Notes: generated by a model not told the origin, from the sequence alone. A stretch of 64,000 bases of DNA from Rubrivivax sp. (GCA_016790225.1 JAEUOZ010000022.1:1-64000); one strand, 5' to 3'; positions 9,041-19,861 are shown, counted from the stretch's first letter. A program made the numbers and translations.

Positions 9041-12022
9041 ATGCGGGTTCTTCGACTGTTGATGGCGCTCCTGGCGCTGGCCGCCCTTTCCGGATTTGTG
9101 CACGCATCAGGCTCCGTTGCTCTCACCGCCGATACCCGCTGTCTGTCCTTGCGGCCCTACCTGGAGGTGCTGGAAGACCCTTCCGGCAGTTTGACGCTGG
9201 ATCAGGTGCAACAGCCGGAAACGGCGCGCCGCTTTGCGCCGGTGACGGGCAGCAGTGACCTGAATTTCGGCTACTCGGCATCCGCCTACTGGGTGCGCCT
9301 GAATGTGTCGGCGGACACCAGCGCAGCCCGTAGCTGGCTGATCGAGCTGGCCTACCCGTCCCTCGATTCCGTTGATTTCTTCGCCGTGGAGGGCGGTATC
9401 GCCGCGCATCAACGGGCGGGGGATCTGATGCCCTACGGTGTGCGCCCGTTCCCGCATCGCAACCTGGTGTTTCCGCTGTCGGTCGAGCCCGGAGGTGGGG
9501 CGACGGTCTATCTGCGGGTGAGTTCGGGAGGGAGCCTGACCCTGCCGCTGACCGTTTGGGAACCGCGCGCGCTGCACGAAAACGACCAGAAGGTCTATGG
9601 GATTCTGGCCCTCTACTTCGGCATGCTGCTGGCTCTCGGCATGTACAACCTGCTGCTGTATTCCTCCCTGCGCGAGCGGATCTACCTGGTCTATGTGGCC
9701 TGCGTCGTGTCCATGGGGGTGGCTCAGCTCTCCATGCTCGGCCTGGGCAACCAGTTCCTTTGGCCGCAGTTTCCGGCCTGGGGCAATCTGGCGCTGCCCC
9801 TGGGGTTTTGCCTGACGGGCTTCTTTGGTGCGGTGTTCACCCGGCAGTTCCTCCAGACGGCGCAGATGGCCCCTGGCCTTGACCGCTTGATGCGCATTTT
9901 GCAGATTGGCTTCATCGTTGCTGGTCTGATTCCGTTGGTCCATGCTTATCGGCCCGGGGGCGTCGCCACCGCACTGGTCGGGATGGCCTTCTCATGCGTG
10001 GCGGTGGTCGCCGGCATCCTCGCCTTGCGTCGTGGCCAGCCGGGGGCGCGCATCTTTCTGGCGGCCTGGACGCTCTTGCTGCTGGGGGTGGCCATGCTTT
10101 CCCTGCGGACCCTCAACTGGCTGCCGACCAACCCGATCACCTCGTACGGCATGCAGATCGGATCGGCGCTGGAGATGCTCCTGTTTTCCTTTGCCCTGGC
10201 AAGCCGCATCCATGTCCTGCGCCGTGACAAGGAGCAGGCGCAGACCGAGGCGCTGAAGGCCGAGCGGCTTGCCCGGGAGACCCTCGAGGCATCGGAGCGC
10301 GCCCTTGAGGAGCGCATTGCGCTACGTACCGCGGAACTGGCGGAATCCACCGAGCGGTCGGCCAAGCTGGCGGCGATGTTGCGGCTGATGTGCGACAACG
10401 TGCCCGATCTGATCTGGGCGAAGGATCTGGAAGGACGTTACCTGTTTGCCAATCAGGCCGTGTGCCGCCATTTGCTGTGCGCGGTGGATACGTCCGAGCC
10501 CGTGGGCCGGACGGATACCTACTTTGCCTTGCGGGAGCGCTCCTGCCACCCGGATGATCCCCTGTGGCATACCTTCGGCGAGCTTTGTCAGGAAACCGAT
10601 GCCGCCACGCTCGAGAAGGATCAGCCCTGTATTTTCGAGGAGAGCGGGCACATCCGCGGGAGACCCGTGGTGCTGGATGTGAGAAAGGCGCCTTTCGTCA
10701 ATGAGGACGGCAAGGTCATCGGTACCGTGGGCTCGGCCCGGGATATCACGGAACGCAAGCACCTTGATGCGGAGCTGGCCCTGCACCGCCAGCACCTCGA
10801 GGACTTGGTCGTCGAGCGCACGGCTGCCCTCTCCATCGCCAAGGAGGTGGCCGAAAGCGCGAGCCGGGCCAAGAGCGCCTTCCTCGCCAACATGAGCCAC
10901 GAACTGCGCACGCCCCTGAATGGCATCATGGGGATGACCGATCTGGCCCTGAGGCGGGCGACGGATGTGAAGCAGATCGACCAGCTACAGAAGGTGAAGC
11001 AGGCATCCGATCATCTGCTGGCAGTGATCAACGACATCCTCGATATCTCGAAGATCGAAGCCGAGCGCCTGACCCTTGAGTCCGTGGGCTTCACCTTGCG
11101 GGATGTGCTTGACACCCTGACAGGCTTGATGGCGCCGGCGGCAACCGCGAAAGGTCTCGACCTGACGGTGGGGGCTCCCCCGGGCCTCGCGGAGCAACGC
11201 TTCAAGGGGGATCCGGTGCGCCTTGGCCAGATACTCCTCAACCTTGTCAGCAATGCCGTCAAGTTCACCCCCAGGGGGAGCGTCACAGTGCGGGTTCTGC
11301 CCCCCGAGAACGAGGGGCGCAGCGTGATATTGCGCTTCGAGGTGCGCGATACCGGGATCGGGATTCCCGCGGACGACCGGAAACGTCTGTTCCTGGCCTT
11401 TGAGCAATCCGACAATTCGACAACGCGGAAGTATGGGGGCACGGGGCTTGGGCTGGCCATCAGCAAGCGCCTGACGCAACTGATGGGAGGCTCCATTGGC
11501 GTCGAGAGTGTGCCGGGGGCCGGGAGTCAGTTCTGGTTCACCGTGCGACTGGCTATTGCTGACTCCCCGGCCATGTCCGCGGAGGGGGAGGCTGTCGCTG
11601 AGGACATGTTGCGCAGGATAGGTACGGGTGCCCGGGTCTTGCTGGTGGAGGACGAACCGATCAATCAGGAGGTGTCCCGTGAGTTGCTGCGGATCGCCGG
11701 CCTGAACGTGGATCTGGCCGAGGACGGTGCCCAGGCCGTGGCGCTGGCAGAGCGGACCGTCTACGACCTTATTTTGATGGATCTGCAGATGCCGCGGATG
11801 AATGGTTTTGAGGCGGCTCGGGCGATACGTGCGCTGCCCGGCAGGCCGCGCACGCCCATCGTGGCCCTGACGGCCAATGCCTTCGAGCAGGACCGGCTGG
11901 CGTGCATCGAGGCCGGCATGGACGACCATATCGGAAAGCCGGTGGCTGCAGAGCCTTTCTTCGCGCTCCTGCTCCGGTGGTTGTCGCCAGACGCCCGCCG
12001 TGGCGGGGTGCCGTCACCCTGA
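9041..12022 (+). CDS. Hybrid sensor histidine kinase, 7TM-DISM type
   Basis: A 993-residue inner-membrane sensor. Domains in order are a signal sequence (1-21), a periplasmic 7TMR-DISMED2 domain (about 30-160) with the FGYSASAYWVRL signature, seven transmembrane helices (about 185-375), a coiled coil, a PAS domain (about 445-570), HisKA with SHELRTPLNGIMG and phospho-accepting His623, and HATPase_c with DTGIGIP near 770 and GTGLGLAIS near 800. A C-terminal receiver carries Asp914 in LILMDLQMPRMNG. There is no HPt domain, so relay beyond the receiver needs an external partner. The start is supported by GAGGAATGGG. DISM sensors are thought to bind carbohydrate-like ligands; the ligand here is unknown. 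Confidence 0.88.
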   Translation: MRVLRLLMALLALAALSGFVHASGSVALTADTRCLSLRPYLEVLEDPSGSLTLDQVQQPETARRFAPVTGSSDLNFGYSASAYWVRLNVSADTSAARSWLIELAYPSLDSVDFFAVEGGIAAHQRAGDLMPYGVRPFPHRNLVFPLSVEPGGGATVYLRVSSGGSLTLPLTVWEPRALHENDQKVYGILALYFGMLLALGMYNLLLYSSLRERIYLVYVACVVSMGVAQLSMLGLGNQFLWPQFPAWGNLALPLGFCLTGFFGAVFTRQFLQTAQMAPGLDRLMRILQIGFIVAGLIPLVHAYRPGGVATALVGMAFSCVAVVAGILALRRGQPGARIFLAAWTLLLLGVAMLSLRTLNWLPTNPITSYGMQIGSALEMLLFSFALASRIHVLRRDKEQAQTEALKAERLARETLEASERALEERIALRTAELAESTERSAKLAAMLRLMCDNVPDLIWAKDLEGRYLFANQAVCRHLLCAVDTSEPVGRTDTYFALRERSCHPDDPLWHTFGELCQETDAATLEKDQPCIFEESGHIRGRPVVLDVRKAPFVNEDGKVIGTVGSARDITERKHLDAELALHRQHLEDLVVERTAALSIAKEVAESASRAKSAFLANMSHELRTPLNGIMGMTDLALRRATDVKQIDQLQKVKQASDHLLAVINDILDISKIEAERLTLESVGFTLRDVLDTLTGLMAPAATAKGLDLTVGAPPGLAEQRFKGDPVRLGQILLNLVSNAVKFTPRGSVTVRVLPPENEGRSVILRFEVRDTGIGIPADDRKRLFLAFEQSDNSTTRKYGGTGLGLAISKRLTQLMGGSIGVESVPGAGSQFWFTVRLAIADSPAMSAEGEAVAEDMLRRIGTGARVLLVEDEPINQEVSRELLRIAGLNVDLAEDGAQAVALAERTVYDLILMDLQMPRMNGFEAARAIRALPGRPRTPIVALTANAFEQDRLACIEAGMDDHIGKPVAAEPFFALLLRWLSPDARRGGVPSP

Positions 12023-12037
12023 ACGCAGGGCTGCCGT

Positions 12038-14107
12038 TCAGCCCCCACCGCCGCACATCTTGACACCCTCGTAGATCCATCCGGCCTGGGTCATCCGGGT
12101 GACCACTTCCATGTCGGTGGTGAAGCGATGGTTGGAATCGTTGAAGACGAAGCGGTTGTTGTAGAGGCGGTGAACCGGCACGCTGTCCGAGGGGCAGACG
12201 CCGTTTTTCGGGACCTTCATATAGTACGCGATGCCTTCATATACCCATCCCGGGTAGCCCTTGACGTCTTCGCACTCCTTGGCATCGGCAGTGAAGAAGT
12301 GGGAGTTCGGACCTTTGGCGTAGAAGCGGCATACCGCCTGGGCGCCGCTGGACCCATCGCGCCAGGCGAGGAAGTAGTCGTAGGTGTCGCGCCAGCCCTT
12401 GCCGGCATTGCCCGCCAGGATGAAGGCGGAGTCGCTGCGCACGCCGGTACGGAAATAATGCCGGATGTCCACGTTGTAGTACTCGGTGACCAGCATAAAG
12501 GGCTGCAGGCCCATCACGGTCAACAGGGTCTGGTAGGCATCGGCGATCCCGGCACCGCACAGGAGGTAGGTCTCGGCATAGCTGCTGCAGATGGAGTCCC
12601 GAGGAAAATCGTGACTGGATAAATAGATGGAGTAATACAGCAGTTCGGGGCTGATCTGCGGATCCTGGGCCAGGGCCAGGGCGGCAATTCCAGACACATG
12701 GGGTGCGGCCATGCTGGTGCCCTGGTAGTAGGCGTAGCTGCTGGCCACGGGGCCTTTGGTTCCCGAGTTGACCGTCGAGTAGATGCCTGAACCGTCGGTG
12801 CCGTAGTAGCTGATGTCACCACCGGGAGCCGAGACGCTTACCGTGTTCACCAGGCTGTAGTTGCTGTAACTGGCCCGATAGCCGTCGTGGTCGATGGCGC
12901 CGACGGTCATCACGCCGTCACAGGCGGCGGGAACCACATACGCGGATTCGTTATCGTCGTTGCCTGCGGCGGCCACCACCAGTGCGCCGGTGGCCCGCAC
13001 CCGGTTGAGGGCTTCCTCATAGGCCGATGTGCAACCGCTGGGGCTCCAGCCGCCCAGGCTCAGGTTGAGCACCTGGGCCGGGTTGGGGTTGGTGGGCACA
13101 CCGGGTACCTCCAGACCGACGGCCCACAGCATGCCGTCAATGATGTCGGATACGCTGCCGCCGCACTTGCCCAGCACCCGCACCGGAAGAATGCGGGTTC
13201 TCCAGTTGACGCCCGCCATGCCCGACCAGTTGTTGCCGGCGGCCGCGATGATGCCGGTCACGTGGGTGCCGTGCCAGCTGGAGGTGTAGGCGGGCTCGCC
13301 GAAACCGCATTCGTTCTTGGCCGTCCAGTCGCCCGGGTCACTGGGGTCGGAATCCCGTCCGTTGCCGTCGTTCGCGTTCACGGGGTCTGAAATGAAGTCA
13401 TAGCCCGGCAGGATGCGGGACTGGAACTCGGGGTGGGCGGTGATACCGGTGTCGATCACGGCTACCACCGTGCTGGCGGACCCGGTGGTCATTGCCCAGG
13501 CGGAGGGGAGGTTGGCGGCTCCAGCGTAGGAGTGCACCGACTGCATGTTCCATTGCGTGGGGAAGGCCAGGTCGTTGGGCGTGAAGTCGCGGGACGTGCG
13601 CAGATCTTCAGTCACCTGCTCGATTTCAGGCAGGGCGCGGAGGCGCTCCAGGATGGCTCCTGCCTCGCTCAGGGACCTTGGCGTGGCAAAGCGGAATACA
13701 TGAAAGCCCATGGACATGGCACGTTGGTAGCTCAGCTCGCCGCCTGCGACGCTGTTGAGCTGGGCCACAAGCGCGTCGGGCGGCGGGGCATTGCGGGCCG
13801 ACAGGGCTTGAACGTCGGGAGAGCGGAAGCGGATCACCAGACCAACGACCTGTCCGGGGCGGGCCGTGCGTTCGCTGCCCTGCGTGGCTTTCTTGATCTG
13901 TCTGGCCGTGTCGATCGAGGCGGGCATGGAGAAAGGCTTGTCGGCACCGATACCCATCTTTCTCAGGCGGGCCTCCAGGCGAAGGTGCCCTTCGGCCAGC
14001 GTAAGGACGGGGTCTGCGTCAGGTGCGGCGTTGACCGAGTCGATGGCGACGACGGCGAGGAGGGCTGCGACACCCGTAAACAAGGACGGGGCTGGAGAGA
14101 GGGACAC
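12038..14107 (-). CDS. Secreted subtilisin-like serine protease (S8) with DUF5648-like C-terminus
   Basis: A 689-residue precursor with a GTG start preceded by AGGAGC. A Sec signal ends near residue 28, and a propeptide runs to about residue 170. The S8 catalytic triad is clear: Asp219 in VIDTG, His279 in HGTHVTG and Ser465 in GTSMAAPH. Several cysteines in the catalytic domain suggest disulfides. Residues from about 535 to the end carry YYNVDIRHYFRT and HRLYNNR with GWIYEGV, a pattern of the DUF5648 repeat often attached to secreted hydrolases. It is convergent with the hybrid kinase, with only 15 bp between stop codons. It is probably an extracellular protease. Confidence 0.88.
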   Translation of the reverse strand: MSLSPAPSLFTGVAALLAVVAIDSVNAAPDADPVLTLAEGHLRLEARLRKMGIGADKPFSMPASIDTARQIKKATQGSERTARPGQVVGLVIRFRSPDVQALSARNAPPPDALVAQLNSVAGGELSYQRAMSMGFHVFRFATPRSLSEAGAILERLRALPEIEQVTEDLRTSRDFTPNDLAFPTQWNMQSVHSYAGAANLPSAWAMTTGSASTVVAVIDTGITAHPEFQSRILPGYDFISDPVNANDGNGRDSDPSDPGDWTAKNECGFGEPAYTSSWHGTHVTGIIAAAGNNWSGMAGVNWRTRILPVRVLGKCGGSVSDIIDGMLWAVGLEVPGVPTNPNPAQVLNLSLGGWSPSGCTSAYEEALNRVRATGALVVAAAGNDDNESAYVVPAACDGVMTVGAIDHDGYRASYSNYSLVNTVSVSAPGGDISYYGTDGSGIYSTVNSGTKGPVASSYAYYQGTSMAAPHVSGIAALALAQDPQISPELLYYSIYLSSHDFPRDSICSSYAETYLLCGAGIADAYQTLLTVMGLQPFMLVTEYYNVDIRHYFRTGVRSDSAFILAGNAGKGWRDTYDYFLAWRDGSSGAQAVCRFYAKGPNSHFFTADAKECEDVKGYPGWVYEGIAYYMKVPKNGVCPSDSVPVHRLYNNRFVFNDSNHRFTTDMEVVTRMTQAGWIYEGVKMCGGGG

Positions 14108-14267
14108 GGACGCTCCTGGAAGATGTGGCCAAATTCAAATGGTATACGTTCGGTATGTTAGCCGATGGGCACCCGGGTGGCTGTGATGCACTTAACTTGA
14201 AGGCCGGAACTGAGAGCTTGTGACGATACGCATTGCTGCGCTCGACCCTACTCCTGCGGTGTGCGCC

Positions 14268-14486
14268 TCATGCGTCCTCGATGATGGGCAGCATCGCGGA
14301 GGTCCTCCGCAGGCGTTCGGACAGGACGCGCATGACCTTCAGGGCAAAGAGCGGGGTTTGCTGAACGAAGTAATTGAAGCGCTTTTCGTCCACCTCGACG
14401 AACTCGCAGTCGGTGACGGCGATCACGCTGGCTGCGCGGGGGGCAGGGGCCACCAGGGCCATTTCTCCGATGATGATGCCTGAGCG
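14268..14486 (-). pseudogene. Remnant of a cyclic-nucleotide-binding (cNMP) domain protein
   Basis: The frame encodes GIIIGEMALVAPAPRAASV followed by DEKRFNYFVQQTPLFALKV. This is the C-terminal part of a small cNMP-binding domain: the phosphate-binding cassette (GEMAL...RAASV) and the closing helix. An in-frame TGA lies immediately upstream of the GIII stretch, and the 80 or so preceding residues of such a domain are absent in every frame of the 42 bp before the AraC stop codon. The simplest reading is a 5'-deleted gene, perhaps at a rearrangement boundary. Translation from the internal ATG at 14462 would give only 64 residues, which could not fold as a full domain. Confidence 0.65.
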
Positions 14487-14528
14487 TCAGCTTGCCCCTT
14501 CCTGGCAGGGGGACTTCTTCAGGTTCGT

Positions 14529-15572
14529 CTAGGGAGTGTGGTTTCTCTCCCGCCAGGCTTGCGGCGGCTGGCCGGTCCAGGTGCGGAAGGCGCGGGTGAA
14601 GCTCTTCTCGTTGGCAAAGCCGACCATGGCCGAGATCTGCTTGACCGATTTGCGGCTGCGGTCGAGGAGGGCGATGGCGAGGTCGCGGCGGGTGTCGTCC
14701 TTGAGCTGCTGCAGGGAGGAGCCTTCTTCCTTGAGCTGCCGGTGCAGGGTGCGGACGGAAACATGGAGGTGTTCGGCGACCCTTTCGGCGGTGGCGCCCT
14801 GGTTGTCGGGGCTGCGCAGAAAGTGGCGGACGCCTTCGACGAGCAGCCGGTCACGCCTGTACTGGAGCACGGTCAGGGGCAGGGCGCGCTGGAGCATGGC
14901 GCGCAAGGCGGCTTCATCCCGGCGGATGGGAAGCGTGAGGTAACGGGCGTCGAAGCTGAACCCCGCCGCGTCCGCGTTGAAGTGCACCGGGCCGGGGAAG
15001 AGCAGGGGGTAGGTCTCCGCGTGGGGCGGGGGCGGGAAGGGAAAGCGCGTTTCCTGCAGGGGGATGCGTGAGTCGATGGCCCAGCAGGCGTAGCCCAGTA
15101 CGTAGCGCAGCAGGGTGACCAGACAGAACTCGCGCAGCTCGCCCAGATTGCGGCCGGGGATGAGGGTGAAACGGGCCTCGTCGCCGGTGACTGCAAGGCG
15201 CAGCTCGATGTCGTCGGTCAGCAGGCGGTGGTGGCGGCACCAGCGCTTGAGGGCCACCCCCAGATCGGGCGAGGTGATGGAAGCCCGGCACAGCATGCCG
15301 TAGCTGCCCCAGGGCAGACGCCGGGAGAACCAGCCAAGGGCCTCGTCGTCGAGCTCCTGCATGGCGGCCCCCGACATGATCTCCATCTGGCTGGCCGTCA
15401 CCCGCGCTTCGGGGTGTCCGAGCAGGGCCGGGCTGATACCGGCGCGTGCCAGGGCATTGGCCGGGTCTGCACCGTAGCGGCGGTATCCGGCGAGGATGGC
15501 CTCAATGAAGGCGATCGGTGTTGCAGCGCGGGATAGGCCGGGCAGGCGGGTGTCGGGAGCAGGATTTTCCAT
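14529..15572 (-). CDS. AraC-family transcriptional regulator
   Basis: A 347-residue regulator. Residues from about 20 to 210 match the Arabinose_bd (PF12625-like) ligand domain seen in OruR/GbuR-type regulators. The C-terminal 100 residues hold two helix-turn-helix units: [20 protein letters not shown] and the AraC signature region [20 protein letters not shown]. It is divergent from liuA with about 155 bp between starts, so it is a good candidate for the regulator of the leucine/isovalerate cluster. The inducer is unknown. The MerR-type LiuR known from other proteobacteria is not seen here. Confidence 0.85.
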   Translation of the reverse strand: MENPAPDTRLPGLSRAATPIAFIEAILAGYRRYGADPANALARAGISPALLGHPEARVTASQMEIMSGAAMQELDDEALGWFSRRLPWGSYGMLCRASITSPDLGVALKRWCRHHRLLTDDIELRLAVTGDEARFTLIPGRNLGELREFCLVTLLRYVLGYACWAIDSRIPLQETRFPFPPPPHAETYPLLFPGPVHFNADAAGFSFDARYLTLPIRRDEAALRAMLQRALPLTVLQYRRDRLLVEGVRHFLRSPDNQGATAERVAEHLHVSVRTLHRQLKEEGSSLQQLKDDTRRDLAIALLDRSRKSVKQISAMVGFANEKSFTRAFRTWTGQPPQAWRERNHTP

Positions 15573-15726
15573 GGCCCGTAAATTCTATCGTCTGAGGCGC
15601 CTGGTCGTGGCACGATCTGCAACCACGATGGCGCCCGGCACCCTGCCGGGCGACGTACTCTGCCGCGTGTCGACAGGGACTGCCAAGTCCGGTCCCGCCA
15701 TACCCATCTTCCGGAGGAGACAAACC

Positions 15727-16899
15727 ATGAATGTACCCAGCCTCGATTTCCACCTCGGCGAAACCATTGAAGCCCTGCGCGACACCATCCAGGCCTTCGC
15801 GGCCAAGGAGATCGCGCCCCGCGCCGCCGAGATCGACCGGGTGAATGAGTTCCCCGCCGATCTGTGGAAGAAGCTCGGCGACCTGGGCCTGCACGGCATG
15901 ACCGCGCCCGAGGAATACGGTGGTACCAACATGGGCTACCTGGCGCACATCATCGCTCTGGAAGAAGTCTCCCGCGCCTCCGCCTCGGTGGGCCTGTCCT
16001 ACGGTGCCCACTCCAACCTGTGCGTCAACCAGATCCGCCGCAATGGCACCGAGGCCCAGAAGCAGAAATACCTGCCCAAGCTGATCTCCGGTGACCACGT
16101 GGGCGCCCTGGCCATGAGCGAGCCCAACGCCGGTTCCGACGTGGTGAGCATGAAGCTGCGCGCCGACAAGAAGGGTGATCGCTACGTGCTCAACGGCGCC
16201 AAGATGTGGATCACCAACGGGGGCGACGCCGACACCCTGGTGGTGTATGCCAAGACCGACATCGAGGCCGGCCCCAAGGGTATGACCGCCTTCATCATCG
16301 AGAAGGGCATGAAGGGCTTCACCCACGGCACCCACCTGGACAAGCTCGGCATGCGCGGTTCCAACACCTTCCCCCTGTTCTTCGACGATGTGGAGGTGCC
16401 CGAGGAGAATGTGCTGGGTGGCGTGGGTAATGGCGTCAAGGTGCTGATGAGCGGCCTCGACTACGAGCGTGCCGTGCTGTGCGGCGGCCCGCTGGGCATC
16501 ATGGCGGCTTGCATGGACGAAGTCGTGCCCTACCTCCACGACCGCAAGCAGTTCGGCCAGAGCATCGGCGAGTTCCAGCTGATGCAGGGCAAGCTGGCCG
16601 ACATGTACAGCACCTGGTCGGCTACGCGTGCCTATGTGTACGCGGTGGGCCAGGCCTGCGACCGCGGCGACCATGCGCGCACGCTGCGCAAGGACGCCGC
16701 CGGCGCCATCCTGTACTCGGCCGAGAAGGCCACCTGGATGGCCGGCGAGGCGATCCAGACGCTGGGCGGCAATGGCTACATCAACGAGTTCCCCGCCGGC
16801 CGGCTGTGGCGCGACGCCAAGCTGTACGAGATTGGGGCAGGGACGTCGGAGATCCGCCGCATGCTGATCGGCCGCGAGTTGTACTCCGAGTCGATGTGA
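15727..16899 (+). CDS. liuA: Isovaleryl-CoA dehydrogenase
   Basis: A 390-residue FAD-dependent acyl-CoA dehydrogenase for the third step of leucine breakdown, isovaleryl-CoA to 3-methylcrotonyl-CoA, passing electrons to ETF. Visible signatures are [14 protein letters not shown] near residue 138, [18 protein letters not shown], and GLDYERAVL, where Glu247 is in the position of the catalytic base characteristic of isovaleryl-CoA dehydrogenases. The C-terminal [20 protein letters not shown] is also typical. The start ATG is preceded by CGGAGGAGAC. liuB follows 13 bp after the stop, which fixes the substrate class by context. Confidence 0.92.
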   Translation: MNVPSLDFHLGETIEALRDTIQAFAAKEIAPRAAEIDRVNEFPADLWKKLGDLGLHGMTAPEEYGGTNMGYLAHIIALEEVSRASASVGLSYGAHSNLCVNQIRRNGTEAQKQKYLPKLISGDHVGALAMSEPNAGSDVVSMKLRADKKGDRYVLNGAKMWITNGGDADTLVVYAKTDIEAGPKGMTAFIIEKGMKGFTHGTHLDKLGMRGSNTFPLFFDDVEVPEENVLGGVGNGVKVLMSGLDYERAVLCGGPLGIMAACMDEVVPYLHDRKQFGQSIGEFQLMQGKLADMYSTWSATRAYVYAVGQACDRGDHARTLRKDAAGAILYSAEKATWMAGEAIQTLGGNGYINEFPAGRLWRDAKLYEIGAGTSEIRRMLIGRELYSESM

Positions 16900-16912
16900 G
16901 GCGGGCCATCCT

Positions 16913-18523
16913 ATGCAGGCACTGAAGTCGCAGATCAACACCCGCTCGGAAGACTTCCGGGCCAATGCCCAGCGGCTGCGCGCCCAGGTCGAAGACCTGC
17001 GCGTCAAGGCGGCGATGGTGGCGCTGGGCGGCGGCGAGGCGGCGCGCGCGCGCCATGCCTCCCGCGGCAAGCTGCTGCCGCGCGAGCGGGTCGAGCACCT
17101 GCTGGACCCGGGCACGCCCTTCCTTGAGGTGGGCCAGTTGGCCGCGCTGGGCATGTATGACGACGAGGCGCCTTCGGCCGGCATCGTCACCGGCATCGGC
17201 CGGGTGATGGGCCGCGAATGCATGATCGTGGCCAACGACGCCACGGTGAAGGGCGGCACCTACTACCCCGTCACGGTGAAGAAGCATCTGCGCGCGCAGG
17301 AGATCGCGCTGCAGAACCATCTGCCGTGCATCTACCTGGTGGATTCGGGCGGCGCCTTCCTGCCCAAGCAGGACGAGGTCTTCCCCGACCGCGACCATTT
17401 CGGCCGCATCTTCTACAACCAGGCCAACATGTCGGCACTGGGCATTCCGCAGGTGGCGGTGGTGATGGGCTCGTGCACGGCGGGCGGCGCCTATGTGCCG
17501 GCCATGAGCGACGAGACCATCATCGTCAAGAACCAGGGCACGATCTTTCTCGGGGGCCCGCCGCTGGTGAAAGCCGCAACCGGCGAGGTCGTGAGTGCTG
17601 AAGACCTCGGCGGCGGCGACGTGCACACGCGCCTGTCCGGCGTGGCCGATCACCTGGCCGAAAATGATCTGCACGCGCTGGCCCTGGCGCGCAGCGTGGT
17701 GGGCCACCTCAACTGGCGCAAGCCGCAGCAACTGGCGCTGCAGCCGCCGCGCTCTCCGCTCTTTGACGCCGCCGAACTGCACGGCGTGATTCCCACCGAC
17801 GCCCGCAAGCCTTTTGACGTGCGCGAGATCATCGCGCGGCTCGTCGACGGCAGCGAGTTCGACGAGTTCAAGGCCCGCTTCGGTACCACGCTGGTGACTG
17901 GCTTTGCGCACCTCGAAGGCATGCCCGTGGGCCTGATCGCCAACAACGGCATCCTCTTCGGCGAGAGCGCGCAGAAGGGCGCCCACTTCATCGAGCTGTG
18001 CTGCCAGCGACGCATTCCGCTGGTCTTCCTGCAGAACATCACCGGCTTCATGGTCGGCCGCAAGGCCGAGAACGAAGGCATCGCCAAGCATGGCGCCAAG
18101 CTGGTCACGGCCGTGGCCACGGCCACGGTGCCGAAGTTCACGGTCATCATCGGCGGCAGCTTCGGGGCCGGCAACTACGGCATGTGCGGCCGGGCCTATT
18201 CGCCGCGCTTCCTGTGGATGTGGCCGAATGCGCGCATCAGCGTGATGGGTGGCGAGCAGGCCGCCAGCGTGCTGGCTACCGTGCGGCGCGACGGGATCGA
18301 GGCCCGGGGCGGCAGCTGGTCGGCAGAAGAAGAGGCGCAGTTCCGCCAGCCCATCCTCGAACAGTTCAATGCCCAGGCGCATCCGTACTACGCCAGCGCG
18401 CGGCTCTGGGACGACGGCATCATCGATCCAGCCGATACGCGTCGCGTGCTGGCGCTGGGGCTGTCCGCCAGCCTGAATGCGCCGATCCCCGAAGCGCCGC
18501 GCTTCGGCATCTTCCGGATGTGA
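16913..18523 (+). CDS. liuB: Methylcrotonoyl-CoA carboxylase beta subunit
   Basis: A 536-residue carboxyltransferase subunit, full length for the family. It transfers CO2 from biotin on LiuD to 3-methylcrotonyl-CoA. Both crotonase-like halves are present: the N-terminal half with [19 protein letters not shown] and [16 protein letters not shown], and the C-terminal half with [31 protein letters not shown] and [13 protein letters not shown]. The FLPKQDEVF and [11 protein letters not shown] stretches distinguish methylcrotonyl-CoA from propionyl-CoA carboxylases. It lies in an apparent operon 13 bp after liuA, and the next gene begins 4 bp after its stop. Confidence 0.92.
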   Translation: MQALKSQINTRSEDFRANAQRLRAQVEDLRVKAAMVALGGGEAARARHASRGKLLPRERVEHLLDPGTPFLEVGQLAALGMYDDEAPSAGIVTGIGRVMGRECMIVANDATVKGGTYYPVTVKKHLRAQEIALQNHLPCIYLVDSGGAFLPKQDEVFPDRDHFGRIFYNQANMSALGIPQVAVVMGSCTAGGAYVPAMSDETIIVKNQGTIFLGGPPLVKAATGEVVSAEDLGGGDVHTRLSGVADHLAENDLHALALARSVVGHLNWRKPQQLALQPPRSPLFDAAELHGVIPTDARKPFDVREIIARLVDGSEFDEFKARFGTTLVTGFAHLEGMPVGLIANNGILFGESAQKGAHFIELCCQRRIPLVFLQNITGFMVGRKAENEGIAKHGAKLVTAVATATVPKFTVIIGGSFGAGNYGMCGRAYSPRFLWMWPNARISVMGGEQAASVLATVRRDGIEARGGSWSAEEEAQFRQPILEQFNAQAHPYYASARLWDDGIIDPADTRRVLALGLSASLNAPIPEAPRFGIFRM

Positions 18524-18527
18524 CGCG

Positions 18528-19721
18528 ATGCGGCGTGGGTCTGGCTTTCCATCACGCCCCTGGCTGCTGCTGGTTGTCTCCTGGCTCTTGTGCGGCCTGA
18601 TGGCCGGGTCGCTCGCCAGCCCGGCGCGTGCGCAGGCCGCGGCTGCGGTGCTCGAGGCAGACCTGGCCGAAGATGTGCTGATGATCCCTGCGGACGGGCC
18701 CTTGGCGCCGGAGCTGGAGGTCTCGGTCTACCGGCCCCGGGGCGCCGGGCCCTTTCCGCTGGTGGTCATCAACCACGGTCGTTCGCCCGGGCCGGCAGCG
18801 ATGCAGGAACGCTACCGCCCGCTGCATGTGGCCTACGAGTTCGTGCGTCGCGGCTATGCGGTGATCGTGCCGATGCGCGAAGGCTTCGCGCGCTCGGGCG
18901 GTACCGAGCGCGACGGCTCCTGCGATGTCCAGGCCAATGGCCACCAGCAGGCGCGTTCGGTGCGCCGTGCGGTGGACTGGGCGGCCGCGCAGCCCTGGGC
19001 GGATGGCTCGCGCAGCGTGGTCATCGGGCAATCGCATGGCGGGCTGGCCACCCTGGCCTACGGCGCGGCACCGCACCCGGGCACGCGGCTGCTGGTCAAC
19101 TTTGCGGGCGGTCTTCGCCAGCCGGCCTGTGCCGACTGGGAAGACGGCCTGATCGAGGCCATCGGCAGCTACGGCAAGGAAGCCAGCCTGCCGTCGATCT
19201 GGTTCTACGCCGACAACGACAGCCACTTCCGTCCCGCGGTGTGGCGTGCGGCCCATGAACGCTTCGTGGCGCAGGGCGGCTCGGCCCGGCTTGAAGCCTT
19301 CGGCCGCTTCGGCACCGATGGGCATGCGCTGTTCGGCTCGCGCGATGGCATGCCCACCTGGCTGCCAAAAGTGCTGGCGGCCTTGCTGCCTCTGGGCCTG
19401 CCCGTGCGGCCTGATCCGCGCTTCGAACCCATCCCGATGCTGCCTCAGCCCGTGCCGCTTCGCCACGCGCGCGCCGACGAGGCCGACCGCCTGCCGGTTC
19501 GAGGCTTCACCGCCCGTGAAGCGTTTGCAAACTGGCTTCGCCTGGCAGTGCCCAAGGCCTTTGCCGTCAGTGAAAACGGCCGGCACTGGGCCTCTGCCTG
19601 GGGGATCGAGCGGCCGGTGGCCAGCGCGCTGGAGCAATGCGAACGTGTGGCCCGTGTCAAGTGCAAGCTCTTCGCCATCAACGGATTTGTGGTGGCCGAC
19701 GGAGATTCCGGCACCGACTGA
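18528..19721 (+). CDS. Secreted alpha/beta hydrolase (dienelactone hydrolase-like)
   Basis: A 397-residue protein with a Sec signal (RPWLLLVVSWLLCGLM, cleavage near the ARAQA site), so probably periplasmic. The hydrolase core shows VVINHGRSPG (oxyanion region) and the nucleophile elbow GQSHGGLA near residue 170. DTDSHFR-like and GTDGHALF segments are in position for the acid and His. The last 60 residues carry two cysteines (EQCERVARVKCKLFAING) that may form a disulfide in a small extra domain. It begins 4 bp after liuB, in the slot where liuC is often found, but it is not a crotonase. Substrate is unknown. Confidence 0.7.
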   Translation: MRRGSGFPSRPWLLLVVSWLLCGLMAGSLASPARAQAAAAVLEADLAEDVLMIPADGPLAPELEVSVYRPRGAGPFPLVVINHGRSPGPAAMQERYRPLHVAYEFVRRGYAVIVPMREGFARSGGTERDGSCDVQANGHQQARSVRRAVDWAAAQPWADGSRSVVIGQSHGGLATLAYGAAPHPGTRLLVNFAGGLRQPACADWEDGLIEAIGSYGKEASLPSIWFYADNDSHFRPAVWRAAHERFVAQGGSARLEAFGRFGTDGHALFGSRDGMPTWLPKVLAALLPLGLPVRPDPRFEPIPMLPQPVPLRHARADEADRLPVRGFTAREAFANWLRLAVPKAFAVSENGRHWASAWGIERPVASALEQCERVARVKCKLFAINGFVVADGDSGTD

Positions 19722-19861
19722 CGGGGGTGCCGTGCAATCGTTCACGGCCGCGGCGGTGATACGCTGCGCGGGCCTTGTAAGGCTTTGTGTCCAAAGCCCG
19801 CCGATGGCGCCCCGGCCCCGCGCAGTCAGCCTCGAATCTCAGACCGCCTTCACCACACGCC

